Notes: a model not told the origin generated them from the letters alone. A DNA stretch of 64,000 nucleotides from Lysobacterales bacterium (GCA_021324945.1 JAJPID010000039.1:1-64000), one strand, 5' to 3'; shown: positions 9,535 to 19,204, numbered from the stretch's first letter. Numbers and translations: made by a program.

Positions 9535-10518
9535 TTACGCGACTTCTTCCACAAAACCGGCTTGATGCGCCTGTTGATCGGCGTGATAGGACGAACGCAC
9601 CAGCGGGCCCGACGCGACATGCGTGAAACCCATCGCCATACCGGCCTCGCGCAGCTCGTCGAACTCCTGCGGCGTCCAGTAGCGCAGCACCGGATGGTGA
9701 TGCGATGAGGGCTGCAGGTACTGGCCGATGGTGATCATGTCGACGTCGTGCGCACGCAGGTCGCGCAACGCGCCGAGTACCTGTTCCCTCGTTTCGCCGA
9801 GGCCCAGCATCATGCCTGACTTGGTCGGAATCTGCGGATGGCGCGCCTTGAACTCGCGCAACAGTCGCAGCGACCAGTCGTAATCCGCGCCCGGACGCAC
9901 TTCGCGGTACAACTCTCGCACGGTTTCCAGATTGTGGTTGAACACGTCCGGCACGTCGTGCTCGAGCGCATCGAGCGCGCGCTCCATGCGGCCCTTGCCG
10001 CGAAAGTCGGGCGTCAGGATTTCGATCTTCAAAGCAGGACTCTCTTTTCGCGCCTCGCGGATGCAGGCGGCGAAATGCGCCGCGCCGCCGTCGCGCAGGT
10101 CATCGCGATCGACCGAAGTGATCACGACATAACGCAAGCCCATGTCGCGGATCGTGTGCGCGAGCCGCACGGGTTCCAGTGGATCGGGCGGCCTGGGCCG
10201 GCCGTGCGCGACATCGCAGAACGAGCAGCGCCGCGTGCACACTTCGCCCAGGATCATGAAGGTCGCCGTGCCCTTGGAAAAACATTCGTGAATGTTCGGA
10301 CACGAGGCTTCCTCGCACACCGTCACCAGCGCATTCGCACGCAGTTTGGCCTTCAACTGCTGCACGGCATTGCCTTGCGGCAGACGCACGCGGATCCACG
10401 ATGGCTTGCGCAACACCGGCGTGGCGTCGAACTGCGCGCGGTTGCGCGCGATCTTGTCTTGGCCTGCGAGTTTCTCGCCGGTGACGATGGCCGGAATGCG
10501 AGTGGATGTTGAGCTCAT
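9535..10518 (-). CDS. lipA: Lipoyl synthase
   Basis: 327 residues. A radical SAM enzyme that inserts two sulfurs into octanoyl groups on lipoyl domains. Both iron-sulfur ligand sets are present: auxiliary cluster cysteines 68, 73 and 79 ([12 protein letters not shown]) and the radical SAM motif at cysteines 94, 98 and 101 (CTRRCSFC). Length is typical. The start overlaps the lipB stop by 4 bases, so the two steps of lipoate assembly are translationally coupled. Its substrates should include the E2 and E3 lipoyl domains encoded at 35-38 kb. Confidence 0.97.
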   Translation of the reverse strand: MSSTSTRIPAIVTGEKLAGQDKIARNRAQFDATPVLRKPSWIRVRLPQGNAVQQLKAKLRANALVTVCEEASCPNIHECFSKGTATFMILGEVCTRRCSFCDVAHGRPRPPDPLEPVRLAHTIRDMGLRYVVITSVDRDDLRDGGAAHFAACIREARKESPALKIEILTPDFRGKGRMERALDALEHDVPDVFNHNLETVRELYREVRPGADYDWSLRLLREFKARHPQIPTKSGMMLGLGETREQVLGALRDLRAHDVDMITIGQYLQPSSHHHPVLRYWTPQEFDELREAGMAMGFTHVASGPLVRSSYHADQQAHQAGFVEEVA

Positions 10519-11231
10519 GCGACAACGCGGCGATCCGAAGGACCGGCCACTTTCGATTCGATCATTGGGACGAAGACAGGTTCGGCAACTTGCGGTTCGA
10601 AACCGAACTGGTTGCAGAGTTCACGCACCAGCACGTTCTCGACTTCCGCAAGCCTGGATGGGCCACCCAAGTCTACCACCTGCGTGACCTGCAATCCCGC
10701 ATAACCGCAGGGATTGATGCGGCGGAACGGTTCAAGGTCCATGTCGATGTTGAAGGCCAGGCCGTGGAAAGTGCAGCCGCGCCGCACCCGCAGGCCCAGC
10801 GCTGCGACTTTGGCTCCGGCCACATACACGCCCGGTGCGCCTTCGCGGCGCTCGGCGACGATGTTCCATTCGGCGAGCGTATCGATGATCGCCTGCTCGA
10901 TGCGGCACACCAGATCGCGCACGCCGATCCCCAGCCGGCGCAGGTCCAGCAGCGGATAGGCGACGATCTGGCCGGGCCCGTGATACGTGACCTGCCCGCC
11001 ACGATCGACCGGGATCACCGGAATCTCGCCAGGGCTGAGCACGTGCTCGCGCTTGCCGGCCTGACCCAAGGTGAACACCGGATCGTGCTCCAACAGCCAC
11101 AATTCGTCGGGCGTGTCCGCATCGCGCGCATCGGTGAAGGCACGCATGGCCTGCCAAACGGGCATGTAGGGCCGACGGCCGAGGTGACGAACGAGAAGCG
11201 GGGGATTGGGGATGGACGGCGGGGGCGACAT
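10515..11231 (-). CDS. lipB: Lipoyl(octanoyl) transferase
   Basis: About 238 residues from ATG 11231. It moves octanoyl from acyl carrier protein to lipoyl domains. Catalytic Lys141 ([10 protein letters not shown]) and Cys175 (INPCGY) are present, as is the [12 protein letters not shown] block. The frame is open upstream to 11303, but the added residues do not resemble the family. The selected ATG lacks a clear ribosome binding site, so the start is not certain. A 124-base gap separates it from ybeD upstream. Confidence 0.95.
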   Translation of the reverse strand: MSPPPSIPNPPLLVRHLGRRPYMPVWQAMRAFTDARDADTPDELWLLEHDPVFTLGQAGKREHVLSPGEIPVIPVDRGGQVTYHGPGQIVAYPLLDLRRLGIGVRDLVCRIEQAIIDTLAEWNIVAERREGAPGVYVAGAKVAALGLRVRRGCTFHGLAFNIDMDLEPFRRINPCGYAGLQVTQVVDLGGPSRLAEVENVLVRELCNQFGFEPQVAEPVFVPMIESKVAGPSDRRVVA

Positions 11232-11355
11232 TCGTGTCAGCGAAAGGTGATGTGAAACCGCTCGACAGTAATTGCCAGATGGCGATGATAAACGGCGTTT
11301 CAATCTTGCCGAGCGTAGCCGACTGCCACCGCTCCCCTATCTCCAACCCCGCTTT

Positions 11356-11643
11356 TCACAGCGTGTAGCGTATCCCTGGATCGGCGCGCAGCGCGGCGTG
11401 CGCCAAGTCGTACTTTTCGCGCGAGGGGCAGGTGAAAGCCACCGTGACCGCGACGTAGTTGCCTTCGCGCGACGGCCGCTCGCGCAAGGACGCATCAAGC
11501 ACATTCAAGCCCAGTCCGCGCAGGATTTCCGGCACGCGCTCGCGCAGATTGGCGCCCGCCTCGCCCATCGCGGTGATCTCAAAGCTGCCGGGAAACTGGA
11601 AGCCCTGGCCTTCTTGCGGCGTCAGGTCGTCAAGATCGCGCAT
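11356..11643 (-). CDS. ybeD: DUF493 (YbeD) family protein
   Basis: 95 residues, close to the usual YbeD length. This small cytosolic protein has an ACT-like fold and no established reaction; it is classically found between dacA and lipB, exactly as here. The C-terminal half (YVAVTVAFTCPSREKYDLAH) matches the conserved region. It starts 3 bases after the dacC stop, so it belongs to the same transcript. Confidence 0.88.
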   Translation of the reverse strand: MRDLDDLTPQEGQGFQFPGSFEITAMGEAGANLRERVPEILRGLGLNVLDASLRERPSREGNYVAVTVAFTCPSREKYDLAHAALRADPGIRYTL

Positions 11644-11646
11644 GGG

Positions 11647-12984
11647 TCACTGCGTATTCGGCGTACTGATGGACGTCGGCGCACCGACTGACGTGGCGCC
11701 GGTCGGCACCGCGGTGGTGGTGTTGCCGTTGCTGCCACCGTGGAACCACAACAGGATCGCATCCCACAGCCGCTTGAAGAATCCACCCTGCGGCGCGTCC
11801 TGCAACGCCACCAATGGCGCGTCCAGCACGCTTTTGCCGTCCAGCGTGATGTGCAGCATGCCGACCTGCTGCCCCTGCTTGAACGGCGCGATCAGCCGGG
11901 CGGGGATGTCGAGCGACGCCTTCAGTTCGGAATACTTGCCGCGCGGAATGGTGACGACCGCATCCTGCGTCAGGCCCAGCGGCAACGTGTCGCTCTCGCC
12001 TTTCCACAGGCGCGGCGTCGCCAGTGGCTTGCCGGCAGCGAACAAGTTATGCGTTTCGTAAAAGCGGAAGCCGTATTCCAGCAGCGCTTCGGCATCGTTC
12101 GCGCGTTCGCGGTCAGACGGCGCGCCCATCACGACGGCGATGAAGCGGGCATCGCCACGCTTGGCGGACGCCGCGAGACAGAATCCGGCTTCGTTGGTAT
12201 GGCCGGTCTTGATGCCGTCCACGCTGGGATCGCGCCACAACAGCGTGTTGCGGTTGTGCTGCGTGATGCCGTTCCACTCGAACTCCTTCATCGCGGAGAT
12301 CTTGTAGTCGTCCGGGAAGTCGCGGATCAGCGCGAGAGAGAGGATCGCGATGTCGCGCGCGGTGCTGTAGTGTTCCGGCGCGGGATAACCCGACGCATTG
12401 ACGAAATGCGTGTTGCGCATCCCCAGTCGCTGCGCGTAGGCATTCATCAGCCCGGCGAAGGTGTCTTCGCTGCCCGCGACGTGCTCGGCCAGCGCGATCG
12501 CGGCATCGTTGCCAGACTGGATGATCATTCCGTACAGCAGATCCTTCAGCGGCACCTTTGAATTCACCGCGAGAAAACTGGTGGAACCATCGGTGCTGGC
12601 GCCGCCGGCTTTCCAAGCGTGTTCGCTGATGAACACCGGATCGTCCATGTGCACCTTGCCGGCGGCGAGTTCGGCCGACACCACGTAGTCAGTCATGATC
12701 TTGGTGAGCGAGGCCGGCTCCTCGCGCTGGTCGGGATTTTGCGCAGCAATGATCTGCCCGCTGGCGAAATCCATCAGCACCCACGCGCGCGCATCGAAGC
12801 TCGGCGGCGGCGGCATCGGCGTCTGCGGCAGCGCCGGCACCGGGATGGCCGACGGCTTGGGCGGCAGTTGCGCGGCCGATTTCGGTGGAAGTTGAGTCAC
12901 CGGTTTCGGCGGCAAAGCTTGCGCGAATGCGGCGCCGCAAATGGCGACCGCGGAAGCGAGCAACAACTGACGCAGGAATTTCAT
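11647..12984 (-). CDS. dacC: D-alanyl-D-alanine carboxypeptidase (PBP5/6 type)
   Basis: About 445 residues, a periplasmic membrane-associated enzyme trimming the terminal D-Ala of murein stem peptides. Signal peptide MKFLRQLLLASAVAICGAAFA is followed by a Pro/Lys-rich linker with three LPPK units (residues 24-45), which is unusual for the family. All three catalytic motifs are present: SLTK (Ser92, Lys95), SGN (157-159) and KTG (259-261). The C-terminal domain is followed by a weak amphipathic segment (GGFFKRLWDAILLWFHGG), the expected membrane anchor, and then a Thr/Gly-rich tail. ATG 12984 is chosen because it opens the signal peptide; the frame extends to 13059. The dacA versus dacC name is arbitrary. 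Confidence 0.92.
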   Translation of the reverse strand: MKFLRQLLLASAVAICGAAFAQALPPKPVTQLPPKSAAQLPPKPSAIPVPALPQTPMPPPPSFDARAWVLMDFASGQIIAAQNPDQREEPASLTKIMTDYVVSAELAAGKVHMDDPVFISEHAWKAGGASTDGSTSFLAVNSKVPLKDLLYGMIIQSGNDAAIALAEHVAGSEDTFAGLMNAYAQRLGMRNTHFVNASGYPAPEHYSTARDIAILSLALIRDFPDDYKISAMKEFEWNGITQHNRNTLLWRDPSVDGIKTGHTNEAGFCLAASAKRGDARFIAVVMGAPSDRERANDAEALLEYGFRFYETHNLFAAGKPLATPRLWKGESDTLPLGLTQDAVVTIPRGKYSELKASLDIPARLIAPFKQGQQVGMLHITLDGKSVLDAPLVALQDAPQGGFFKRLWDAILLWFHGGSNGNTTTAVPTGATSVGAPTSISTPNTQ

Positions 12985-13003
12985 TCGTGGTTCCATCAAT
13001 GGA

Positions 13004-13112
13004 CCGTTCGCATTGAGCGTAGCCAGCGAAGCGAGCGGAGTCGAAACGCCGCGTGTCATTCGACCGCAGCCCAGCTTTGCGAAGCTGGACCTGCGCTCAG
13101 GACGAACGGTGA
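13004..13112. repeat. Dispersed repeat of about 110 bases with inverted ends, copy 1
   Basis: The element starts CCGTTCG (13004) and ends with its complement CGAACGG (13103-13109). Inside it has TTGAGCGTAG near the left, GTCGAAACG in the middle, a hairpin CCAGCTT-TGCG-AAGCTGG at 13071-13088, and CTCAGGA near the right. The same layout recurs at 33608-33720. It sits between rlpA and dacC, just upstream of the dacC start. The CTGAGCG...GTCGAAACG words resemble short dispersed repeats known in many proteobacteria. Confidence 0.65.
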
Positions 13113-13128
13113 AGGGATAGTAAAACCG

Positions 13129-14049
13129 CTACTGTACTGCGACCTGCGCATGAGGCAAACCCAGCGCATCGATTTTCTGGGTGACGCGATCGGCCTCGTC
13201 CACGTCGGCCAGTGGCCCGATCTGCACGCGCTTCAGATCGCGTCCGCCGACCTGCGCATCCACCACGCGGATCGCGCCGAGGTCCTGCGCGCGCAACTGA
13301 TCGGCCAGCCGTTGCGCGTTGGCCGGATCGCCGAACGCCCCGACCTGCAGATACAACTTCGGCTTCCCTGCCGATTGCGCTGTGACCACTGGCGGCGGCG
13401 CAGGTTCAACGTTCTCGCGCGCGGGATCGATGCCTTGCACTTCCACCAGCCCCGTGCCTTTCGGCCAGATGCCGATGCGCACGGCCGCCGCGTAGGACAA
13501 ATCGATGATGCGGTTGGGCGCGAACGGACCGCGGTCGTTGACGCGCACGATCACGCTCCTGCCGTTCTCCAGATTGGTGACACGCGCGTAGCTGGGCAAC
13601 GGCAGCACCTTGCTGGCGGCGGTGAAGGCATACATGTCGTACTTCTCGAAATCGGACGTCATGTAGCCGTGAAACTTGGTGCCGTAGTACGAGGCGATGC
13701 CGCGCTCGTCGTAACCCGCCGCGGTCGGCAACACGTAATAGGTTTGTCCCAGCACGTTGTAAGGCGACTTGTTGCCGTAGCGCGACAGCGGTTCGGATTG
13801 CGGCACCGGCTCGGGGATGGAGGCGATGTCGATTCCACCGCCGTCTGGCGTGGAATCGGCCTGCTGCCGGTAGCGGCTGGATTGCGGTCGGCTGGTGTCG
13901 TCGCGATCATCCCGAAATGGCGTGCGCAACACATCGCGCGTGCGGGCGATCACGCCTTCATGATGACTGCTGCGCGAAGGCGATCCGGCACAACCGCCCA
14001 GCATCGCCGCCGCGATCAGCACAATCGTCCAGAGACATGCGCCTTTCAT
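13129..14049 (-). CDS. rlpA: Septal-ring lytic transglycosylase RlpA, lipoprotein with SPOR domain
   Basis: 306 residues. A lipobox (LGGC, Cys20) follows a short signal sequence, so the protein is likely an outer-membrane lipoprotein. The double-psi beta-barrel catalytic domain is at about 105-205 (GIASYYG and RVNDRGPF; the Asp is characteristic). A C-terminal SPOR domain (about 228-304; LYLQVGAFGDPANAQRLADQ) targets denuded glycan at the septum. The start overlaps mltB by 4 bases. Confidence 0.93.
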   Translation of the reverse strand: MKGACLWTIVLIAAAMLGGCAGSPSRSSHHEGVIARTRDVLRTPFRDDRDDTSRPQSSRYRQQADSTPDGGGIDIASIPEPVPQSEPLSRYGNKSPYNVLGQTYYVLPTAAGYDERGIASYYGTKFHGYMTSDFEKYDMYAFTAASKVLPLPSYARVTNLENGRSVIVRVNDRGPFAPNRIIDLSYAAAVRIGIWPKGTGLVEVQGIDPARENVEPAPPPVVTAQSAGKPKLYLQVGAFGDPANAQRLADQLRAQDLGAIRVVDAQVGGRDLKRVQIGPLADVDEADRVTQKIDALGLPHAQVAVQ

Positions 14050-15083
14050 CGCGGCGTACTCGCGGTGTCTTCAGCCGTCATGCCCTGCGCGATCGCGTCG
14101 GCCAGTTGCGTCACCGCCATCGCGTAGCGCGGGCTCTTGTTGTAGCGCGTGATTACGTAGAAATTGTCGAAGGTAAGCCAGTACTCCGGATCGCCTTGAC
14201 CGGCGTCCAATGTCAGCAGGCTGGCCGGCGCACCGGGCGCGGCCGGCATCTGCGGCGTGTAACCGGCGGCCACGAATTGTTCGACCGGCATGCTCGGCAG
14301 CTGCCCCGCGTATTCGTCCACCGCATCCGGGTCGGCGTCTGGGAACGCACGCAGCGCGACCGGCGCGCCGCTACGCCAACCGTGCTGTGCGAAATAATTG
14401 GCGATGCTGGCGAGGATGTCCGGCAAGGAATTGTTGAGATCGATGCGGCCGTCGCCGTCTTCGTCCACCGCGTAATCGCGGATGCTGGACGGCATGAACT
14501 GCCCCCAACCCTGTGCGCCGGCGTAGGAGCCCTGCAATGTGTCGATCGGCCCGGCGAGTTTGTCTGGTGGCAATTCCAGCAACGTTTTCAGTTCGCCACG
14601 GAAATAATCCGCACGCGGCGGGTAATAGAACGCCAGCGTGACCAGCGCATCCAGCACGCGGTAGCGCCCGGTGATCCGGCCGTAGTCGGTTTCCACGCCG
14701 AGGATCGCGACCAGGATCTGCGGCGGTATGCCATATTGCGCGCTCACGTGATCCAGCAGCGCGCGGTTCTCGCGGTAGAAATCGATGCCGGCATCGATGC
14801 GCGCCGGATTGAGGAAGATCGGCCGATATTCGCTCCACGGCTTGCTTTCCGCCGGGCGCGTCATCGTGTCGATGATAGTCTGCTTGTATTGCGCGCCGTC
14901 GAGCAATTGCGTGAGTTGCGCGGCGCTCTTGCCGGTGTCGGCAGCGACTTCGCGCACCAGCGCGGCCTCGCCCGGATGTGTTTCCGCGTGTGCGATGGAA
15001 ACCGGCGCGACGCACGCGCAAAAAATGGAGATCAACAGCGGCCGGATCATGCCCGCGAAGCGTATCACTGAAGTTTCGCTCAT
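14046..15083 (-). CDS. mltB: Membrane-bound lytic murein transglycosylase B
   Basis: 345 residues by the longest frame. It cleaves glycan strands to 1,6-anhydro products. The catalytic Glu lies in ILGVETDYGR and the substrate-groove blocks GAQGWGQFMPSS and YRVLDALVTLAFYYP are clear. The protein has a signal sequence (MIRPLLISIFCACVAPVSIAHA) beginning at an internal ATG at 15050; the first ATG overlaps hemY by 4 bases. Either start is possible. The overlap couples a murein hydrolase to heme genes. Confidence 0.93.
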   Translation of the reverse strand: MSETSVIRFAGMIRPLLISIFCACVAPVSIAHAETHPGEAALVREVAADTGKSAAQLTQLLDGAQYKQTIIDTMTRPAESKPWSEYRPIFLNPARIDAGIDFYRENRALLDHVSAQYGIPPQILVAILGVETDYGRITGRYRVLDALVTLAFYYPPRADYFRGELKTLLELPPDKLAGPIDTLQGSYAGAQGWGQFMPSSIRDYAVDEDGDGRIDLNNSLPDILASIANYFAQHGWRSGAPVALRAFPDADPDAVDEYAGQLPSMPVEQFVAAGYTPQMPAAPGAPASLLTLDAGQGDPEYWLTFDNFYVITRYNKSPRYAMAVTQLADAIAQGMTAEDTASTPR

Positions 15084-16348
15084 CGCGCCGCCGTGTGAGG
15101 CTGATCCGGCAAGCGCGGCACACCATGTTGATCGCGTTCTTCCACCGCGAACGCGCCGGTATCGGCCGTGTCGCGCGCGGTGATGATCGCGGGCTGCGCG
15201 CGAGAGACGCGCAGCGCATTCGCATAGCAGCGCAAGGCTTCAGTGGGGTCGCCGAGCGCGGAATGCACTTCGCCGAGCGTTTCCCAGCCGTCGGAGCAAC
15301 CGCTCTGCAACGCCAGCGCGCGACGCAGCGCATCGCGCGCACGTTGCGGCTGGCCGGCGCGCAGGCGCAATCGGCCAAGCGCGACCAGCAACGCGGTGTC
15401 GTTGGGATGCGCGGGCAACCAGCCTTCCGCGACGCGAAGGCGCGCGGCGGCATTCTCATCGGCGAGTTCGCCGTACACCGCCAGCAACGGCGGCGACCAC
15501 TCGCGTTTCAACGCGGCTTCGATTTCGTTCAACGCATCGGTAGGCGCACCGACGCGCGCGCTGGCGCGCGTATACGCCAGCAGGATTTCCGGCGCCTGCT
15601 TCTGTGTGCGCGACAAGGCATTCCACAGGCTTTGCAGCGATTGCAGGTCTTCCGCGGCGGCGAGATTCGCCGCCAGCACGCGCGTCTCCAGCGCGGCATA
15701 CCCGTGCGCGCCGAGCGCGTTGCTCTTGCGCAGCGGTTCCAGCGCGATGCGCGCGCGGCGCGGCTGATCCGCCGCCAGCGCCGACAACACCAATTCGTGC
15801 CATCCCGAAGGCGGCAGACGGCCGGCATCGGCCTCAGGCGACAGCAGCGCCAGCGCCTCTTCCGCACGGCCTTCGCGGCGCAGGATGCGCGCGCGCAACA
15901 TGCGTGCGGCTTGCGGTGAGTATTGCGCGGCGCCATCGAGCAATTCGAAGGCGCGGTTCGATTCGCCGCGGCGGTGGGCCGCTTCCGCGGCAGCCAATAG
16001 CGCGGGTGCGCGCAGCGGTGCGTGCATGGCCGCGCGTTCTAATGCGCGCCCGGCCTCCGCGTTGCGGCCTTCGGCCATCGCGACCAGTCCGTCACGCAGC
16101 CGTTCGCGGCTGATGCGTCGGTGCCGCCGCGACAGCGCGCCGAATGGCCAGCGCAGCAGCCACCACGCGAATGCGGCAACCAGCCACAACGCGATCAGCA
16201 CCAGCAGCGCGCCGACCGCCGTGGCCTCGATGCGCCAGCCGCGGATGCGGATCAGCACGTAACCCGGATCGGCAGCAAGCCAATTCCATGCCAGCGAGCC
16301 GATCAGCATGATCACGATCAGCAACAGCAGCCAGCGCCAGGGTTTCAT
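15080..16348 (-). CDS. hemY: HemY: inner-membrane TPR protein linked to heme synthesis
   Basis: 422 residues. Two N-terminal membrane segments (about residues 5-24 and 42-66) precede a cytosolic or periplasmic stretch of TPR-like helices rich in Ala and Arg. This matches proteobacterial HemY, a protein of uncertain function (not the protoporphyrinogen oxidase of Gram-positives) usually found after hemD and hemX. Start and stop each overlap neighbours by 4 bases. Confidence 0.88.
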   Translation of the reverse strand: MKPWRWLLLLIVIMLIGSLAWNWLAADPGYVLIRIRGWRIEATAVGALLVLIALWLVAAFAWWLLRWPFGALSRRHRRISRERLRDGLVAMAEGRNAEAGRALERAAMHAPLRAPALLAAAEAAHRRGESNRAFELLDGAAQYSPQAARMLRARILRREGRAEEALALLSPEADAGRLPPSGWHELVLSALAADQPRRARIALEPLRKSNALGAHGYAALETRVLAANLAAAEDLQSLQSLWNALSRTQKQAPEILLAYTRASARVGAPTDALNEIEAALKREWSPPLLAVYGELADENAAARLRVAEGWLPAHPNDTALLVALGRLRLRAGQPQRARDALRRALALQSGCSDGWETLGEVHSALGDPTEALRCYANALRVSRAQPAIITARDTADTGAFAVEERDQHGVPRLPDQPHTAAR

Positions 16349-17394
16349 GGCTTGCCTGTGGTCACGGCGGATGCAGGCGCGATCGACTGTGCCGCGTTCG
16401 CGGCACGCAATGCGCGCAGTTGCGCCAGCGCGCCGCCGAGCTGCGGCGCAGGTGTGGCGGTGCGCGCGTTCAAGATCTCTTGAAGCTGCGAACGCGCGTC
16501 GCGCACTTCCGGCGCGTCCTTATCGAAACGTGCAGCGAGCAACGCAGCGGCATGTTGCACGGCATTGCGGAACCCGGCATCGTCGAATGCCAGCAAGGCC
16601 GCCTGGGCTTGCGCTAAATCGAGAGCAAGCATCTCGCGCGCGATGCGCGCATCCGTGGCGGGCACCGAAGCGCCGCTGTCGCGCTCGATCGTCAGGATTC
16701 CGCTCAACGCCTGCCAGGCGCGCGCGAACACGCCGTTGTCGGGTCTGCGCGAGGAGCTGGCAGCTTGCGCCAGCGGCAGATCCGCTGCCTGCGCGCGCAA
16801 CGCCGTGAGTTGATCCAGCGTCTGTTGCCGCGACGGCGCCGCTGCGGCGATCAAGGCCGCGCGCTCGTTGGCGATGCCGCTACGCACCTGCGCAAAGCTC
16901 GGCTCGGCAACCTGCGCCAAAGCATCGTCGGCCAATGCGTAGGCGCGCGCCGCGGCCTCGGCATCATGGAACAAGGCCCAGCGCTGCTGCCCTGCGCGCA
17001 GCAGAAATTCGGCATCGTCCAGCAGCAGGGCGTCACGTCCCCGAGACTGCTCACTGGAAATTTGGCCGATCGTCGTTTCGAGATTGCGCGTGCGCTGATC
17101 CAGTGCGTTCTGTGCGTCGTGTTCGTCACGCAGTTCGCTGTGCAGGTCGTCGATCCGGCTTTGCAAAGAGTGCTGCTGCGCCCGCACGGCGCCCCATTGG
17201 CGCTCCGCCGCGGCCACCCGCGCTTCCAGCGCAGCCGTCCGTTCGGCTTGCGTGCGCTGGATCCGGTTCCATTGCCAGACGCGCCATGCGCACGCCGCCG
17301 CCGCGATCAGGGCAAGCAAGGTCAGCAGACACGCGAATACCATCAGGGCGCTGCGTGCGCCTCGACGGGTCTGGCAAGCGGCATCATCGGTCAT
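16345..17394 (-). CDS. hemX: HemX family membrane protein
   Basis: 349 residues. A single membrane anchor near residues 17-40 is followed by a coiled-coil stretch (about 45-110, QAERTAALEARVAAAERQWG) and an alpha-helical domain. This is the HemX family sitting between hemD and hemY; it was once called a uroporphyrinogen methyltransferase, but no SAM-binding methyltransferase motif is visible here. It probably scaffolds or regulates heme synthesis. It starts 9 bases after the hemD stop. Confidence 0.85.
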   Translation of the reverse strand: MTDDAACQTRRGARSALMVFACLLTLLALIAAAACAWRVWQWNRIQRTQAERTAALEARVAAAERQWGAVRAQQHSLQSRIDDLHSELRDEHDAQNALDQRTRNLETTIGQISSEQSRGRDALLLDDAEFLLRAGQQRWALFHDAEAAARAYALADDALAQVAEPSFAQVRSGIANERAALIAAAAPSRQQTLDQLTALRAQAADLPLAQAASSSRRPDNGVFARAWQALSGILTIERDSGASVPATDARIAREMLALDLAQAQAALLAFDDAGFRNAVQHAAALLAARFDKDAPEVRDARSQLQEILNARTATPAPQLGGALAQLRALRAANAAQSIAPASAVTTGKP

Positions 17395-17403
17395 GGCGGC
17401 ATC

Positions 17404-18207
17404 CTAGCCGCTGAGCGCGCCGCTGCAAACGGCCGCTTCAGCGCGCCCGTGCGCCGCGACGATCGCGGCGATCAAATCGTCATCGAGCGCAGATGCGGCG
17501 CGCAACACGCGTGCGAAACCGGCGTCCTTCGCCGCGCGCTGCAAACGCGCGCTGCTGGCGATCGCCGTGCCGGCGAGCAATTTGCGGCGTGGGGCCGGCG
17601 GCAACGCTTTCAGCAGATGCCGCAAGGCTTCGACGCTGGAAAGCGGCACGTACAGCGCGGATCGGCTGCGAAGCAGCGGCTCGAAATGCCGCCGGTCAAA
17701 CCGGGCCGCCACGCGCTCATAAATATGCGCGACCGTGACGCACGCGCCGCGCGCGGCGAGTTCCTTTTGCAACAGTCCACGGCCGCCGGGCGCGCCGACG
17801 ATGCCCACCGTCAAGCCGCGCACCTGTTGCAATTCCGGCAAGGCCAGCATGCCTTCACTATCGGCGCGAACCGGAATCTGAGTGTCATTCAAGCCTCTGC
17901 GCTTGAGCGCCGCGGCCGTGCCCGCGCCCGGCGCGAACACCCGGCCCCGCGTGCGTAATGGCGACAGCTTCGCCGCAAAGCGCACCGCCGCCGGACTGGT
18001 GAAGATCACGAAATCGCAATGCAACGCTTCGTGCAGGACCGTGCGCGTCGTCTGTGGATTTTCACTCGCGCGTAGGCGAGAACCTGGCAACGCGAACGCA
18101 ATGCCGCCGAGCGCGCGCACGCGCCGCGACAGTGCGATGCCGGTGCCGACGGGCCTCGTGATCGCCACACGCGCGCCGCGCAAAAGTTTTACCGGTTCGT
18201 TTTTCAC
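17404..18207 (-). CDS. hemD: Uroporphyrinogen-III synthase
   Basis: 267 residues, GTG start. It closes hydroxymethylbilane to uroporphyrinogen III. The two-lobed family is poorly conserved; recognisable are the N-terminal VAITRPV, FTSPAAVRFA, GLTVGIVGAPGGRGLLQKEL and VPLSSVEALRHLL. Gene order before hemX and hemY supports the call. No hemC precedes it here, so the operon starts at hemD. It is divergent from the thioesterase gene across 53 bases. Confidence 0.85.
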   Translation of the reverse strand: MKNEPVKLLRGARVAITRPVGTGIALSRRVRALGGIAFALPGSRLRASENPQTTRTVLHEALHCDFVIFTSPAAVRFAAKLSPLRTRGRVFAPGAGTAAALKRRGLNDTQIPVRADSEGMLALPELQQVRGLTVGIVGAPGGRGLLQKELAARGACVTVAHIYERVAARFDRRHFEPLLRSRSALYVPLSSVEALRHLLKALPPAPRRKLLAGTAIASSARLQRAAKDAGFARVLRAASALDDDLIAAIVAAHGRAEAAVCSGALSG

Positions 18208-18260
18208 AGGTCGATGCTAACCGCCTTGTCGGCCGCGCGCTGCCGCGCCACACTGATCGA

Positions 18261-18731
18261 ATGACCGATCACGCCGAACTCGCCGCAACGCTGCAGGCGC
18301 ATATCCTCGAACACATCCCGCTGGCCCGGGCTATGCAGCTGCGCGTGAGGCGCTACGACGGCGCGCAACTGGAAATGTCCGCGCCGCTCGCGCCCAACAT
18401 CAACGACAAGGGCTGCGCCTTCGGCGGCAGTCTCGCCTCGCTGATGACACTGGCCGGCTGGGGCCTGATCGAATTGAACCTGCGCGAACGCGACATCGCC
18501 TGCGACATCTACGTGGGCGATTCGCAACTGCGCTACCGCGAACCGCTGTGGGACGAATTGCGCGCGGTCGCGCGGTTTGCCGACGTCACCGCACTCGCGC
18601 CGTTTCTGGACACCCTGCGGGGCCACGGCAAGGCACGCATCGACGTGGCATGTTCGATCGCGGGTGAGCACGGCGATGCGGCCGCGCTGCAGGCGGCATT
18701 CGTCGCCAAGCTGCGCCACGCCGCAACATGA
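18261..18731 (+). CDS. YiiD C-terminal-type thioesterase (hot-dog fold)
   Basis: 156 residues. The core (NINDKGCAFGGSLASLMTLA) is the hot-dog helix typical of the YiiD_C putative thioesterase family, which probably hydrolyses acyl-CoA or acyl-ACP esters. The substrate cannot be read from the sequence. It is encoded alone, not fused to an acetyltransferase domain as in E. coli YiiD (FabY-like). Confidence 0.75.
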   Translation: MTDHAELAATLQAHILEHIPLARAMQLRVRRYDGAQLEMSAPLAPNINDKGCAFGGSLASLMTLAGWGLIELNLRERDIACDIYVGDSQLRYREPLWDELRAVARFADVTALAPFLDTLRGHGKARIDVACSIAGEHGDAAALQAAFVAKLRHAAT

Positions 18732-18781
18732 CGACGCGCATTGGTGCACAATCGGCCTGTCGCCACCGGGGGAGAAACACC

Positions 18782-19204
18782 ATGCGCCGCCTAATCGTTC
18801 TGCTCGCCGCGTTTCCATTCGCACTGGCCGGATGCGCGACGATCGCCAGCAGCAACAAAGACAAGGCGCGCGACATGACGCTGGAGAACTACGCCGCGAC
18901 GCTGCGCTTCGGCGGCGGCTTCCCGGCTGCGTGGCAGTTCGTCGATCCGAAGATGCGCGCGGCGCATCCCCTGGATGGCAAGGCGAAGGCACGTTACGAC
19001 AGCGTCGAAGTCGCCAGCTATCAGACCGACGGACCCGTTGCGACGGACGACAACACCATCCAGCAGATCGCACAGATCACGCTGGTCGTCCGATCCAGCC
19101 AAACCTCCTACGACATCGTCGATCATGAGATCTGGCACTGGGACGAAACAGGCAAACATTGGTGGCTGGAATCGGGGCTGCCGGACATCACGCCTCCGCA
19201 ATGA
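18782..19204 (+). CDS. Small predicted lipoprotein of unknown function
   Basis: 140 residues. A signal peptide with lipobox (LAGC at about residues 17-20) predicts an envelope lipoprotein. The remaining sequence reads as a single small domain with several aromatic residues at the end (HEIWHWDETGKHWWLES). The start ATG is supported by GGGGGAG 8 bases upstream; the frame upstream of it is not signal-like. Family not recognised. Confidence 0.75.
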   Translation: MRRLIVLLAAFPFALAGCATIASSNKDKARDMTLENYAATLRFGGGFPAAWQFVDPKMRAAHPLDGKAKARYDSVEVASYQTDGPVATDDNTIQQIAQITLVVRSSQTSYDIVDHEIWHWDETGKHWWLESGLPDITPPQ

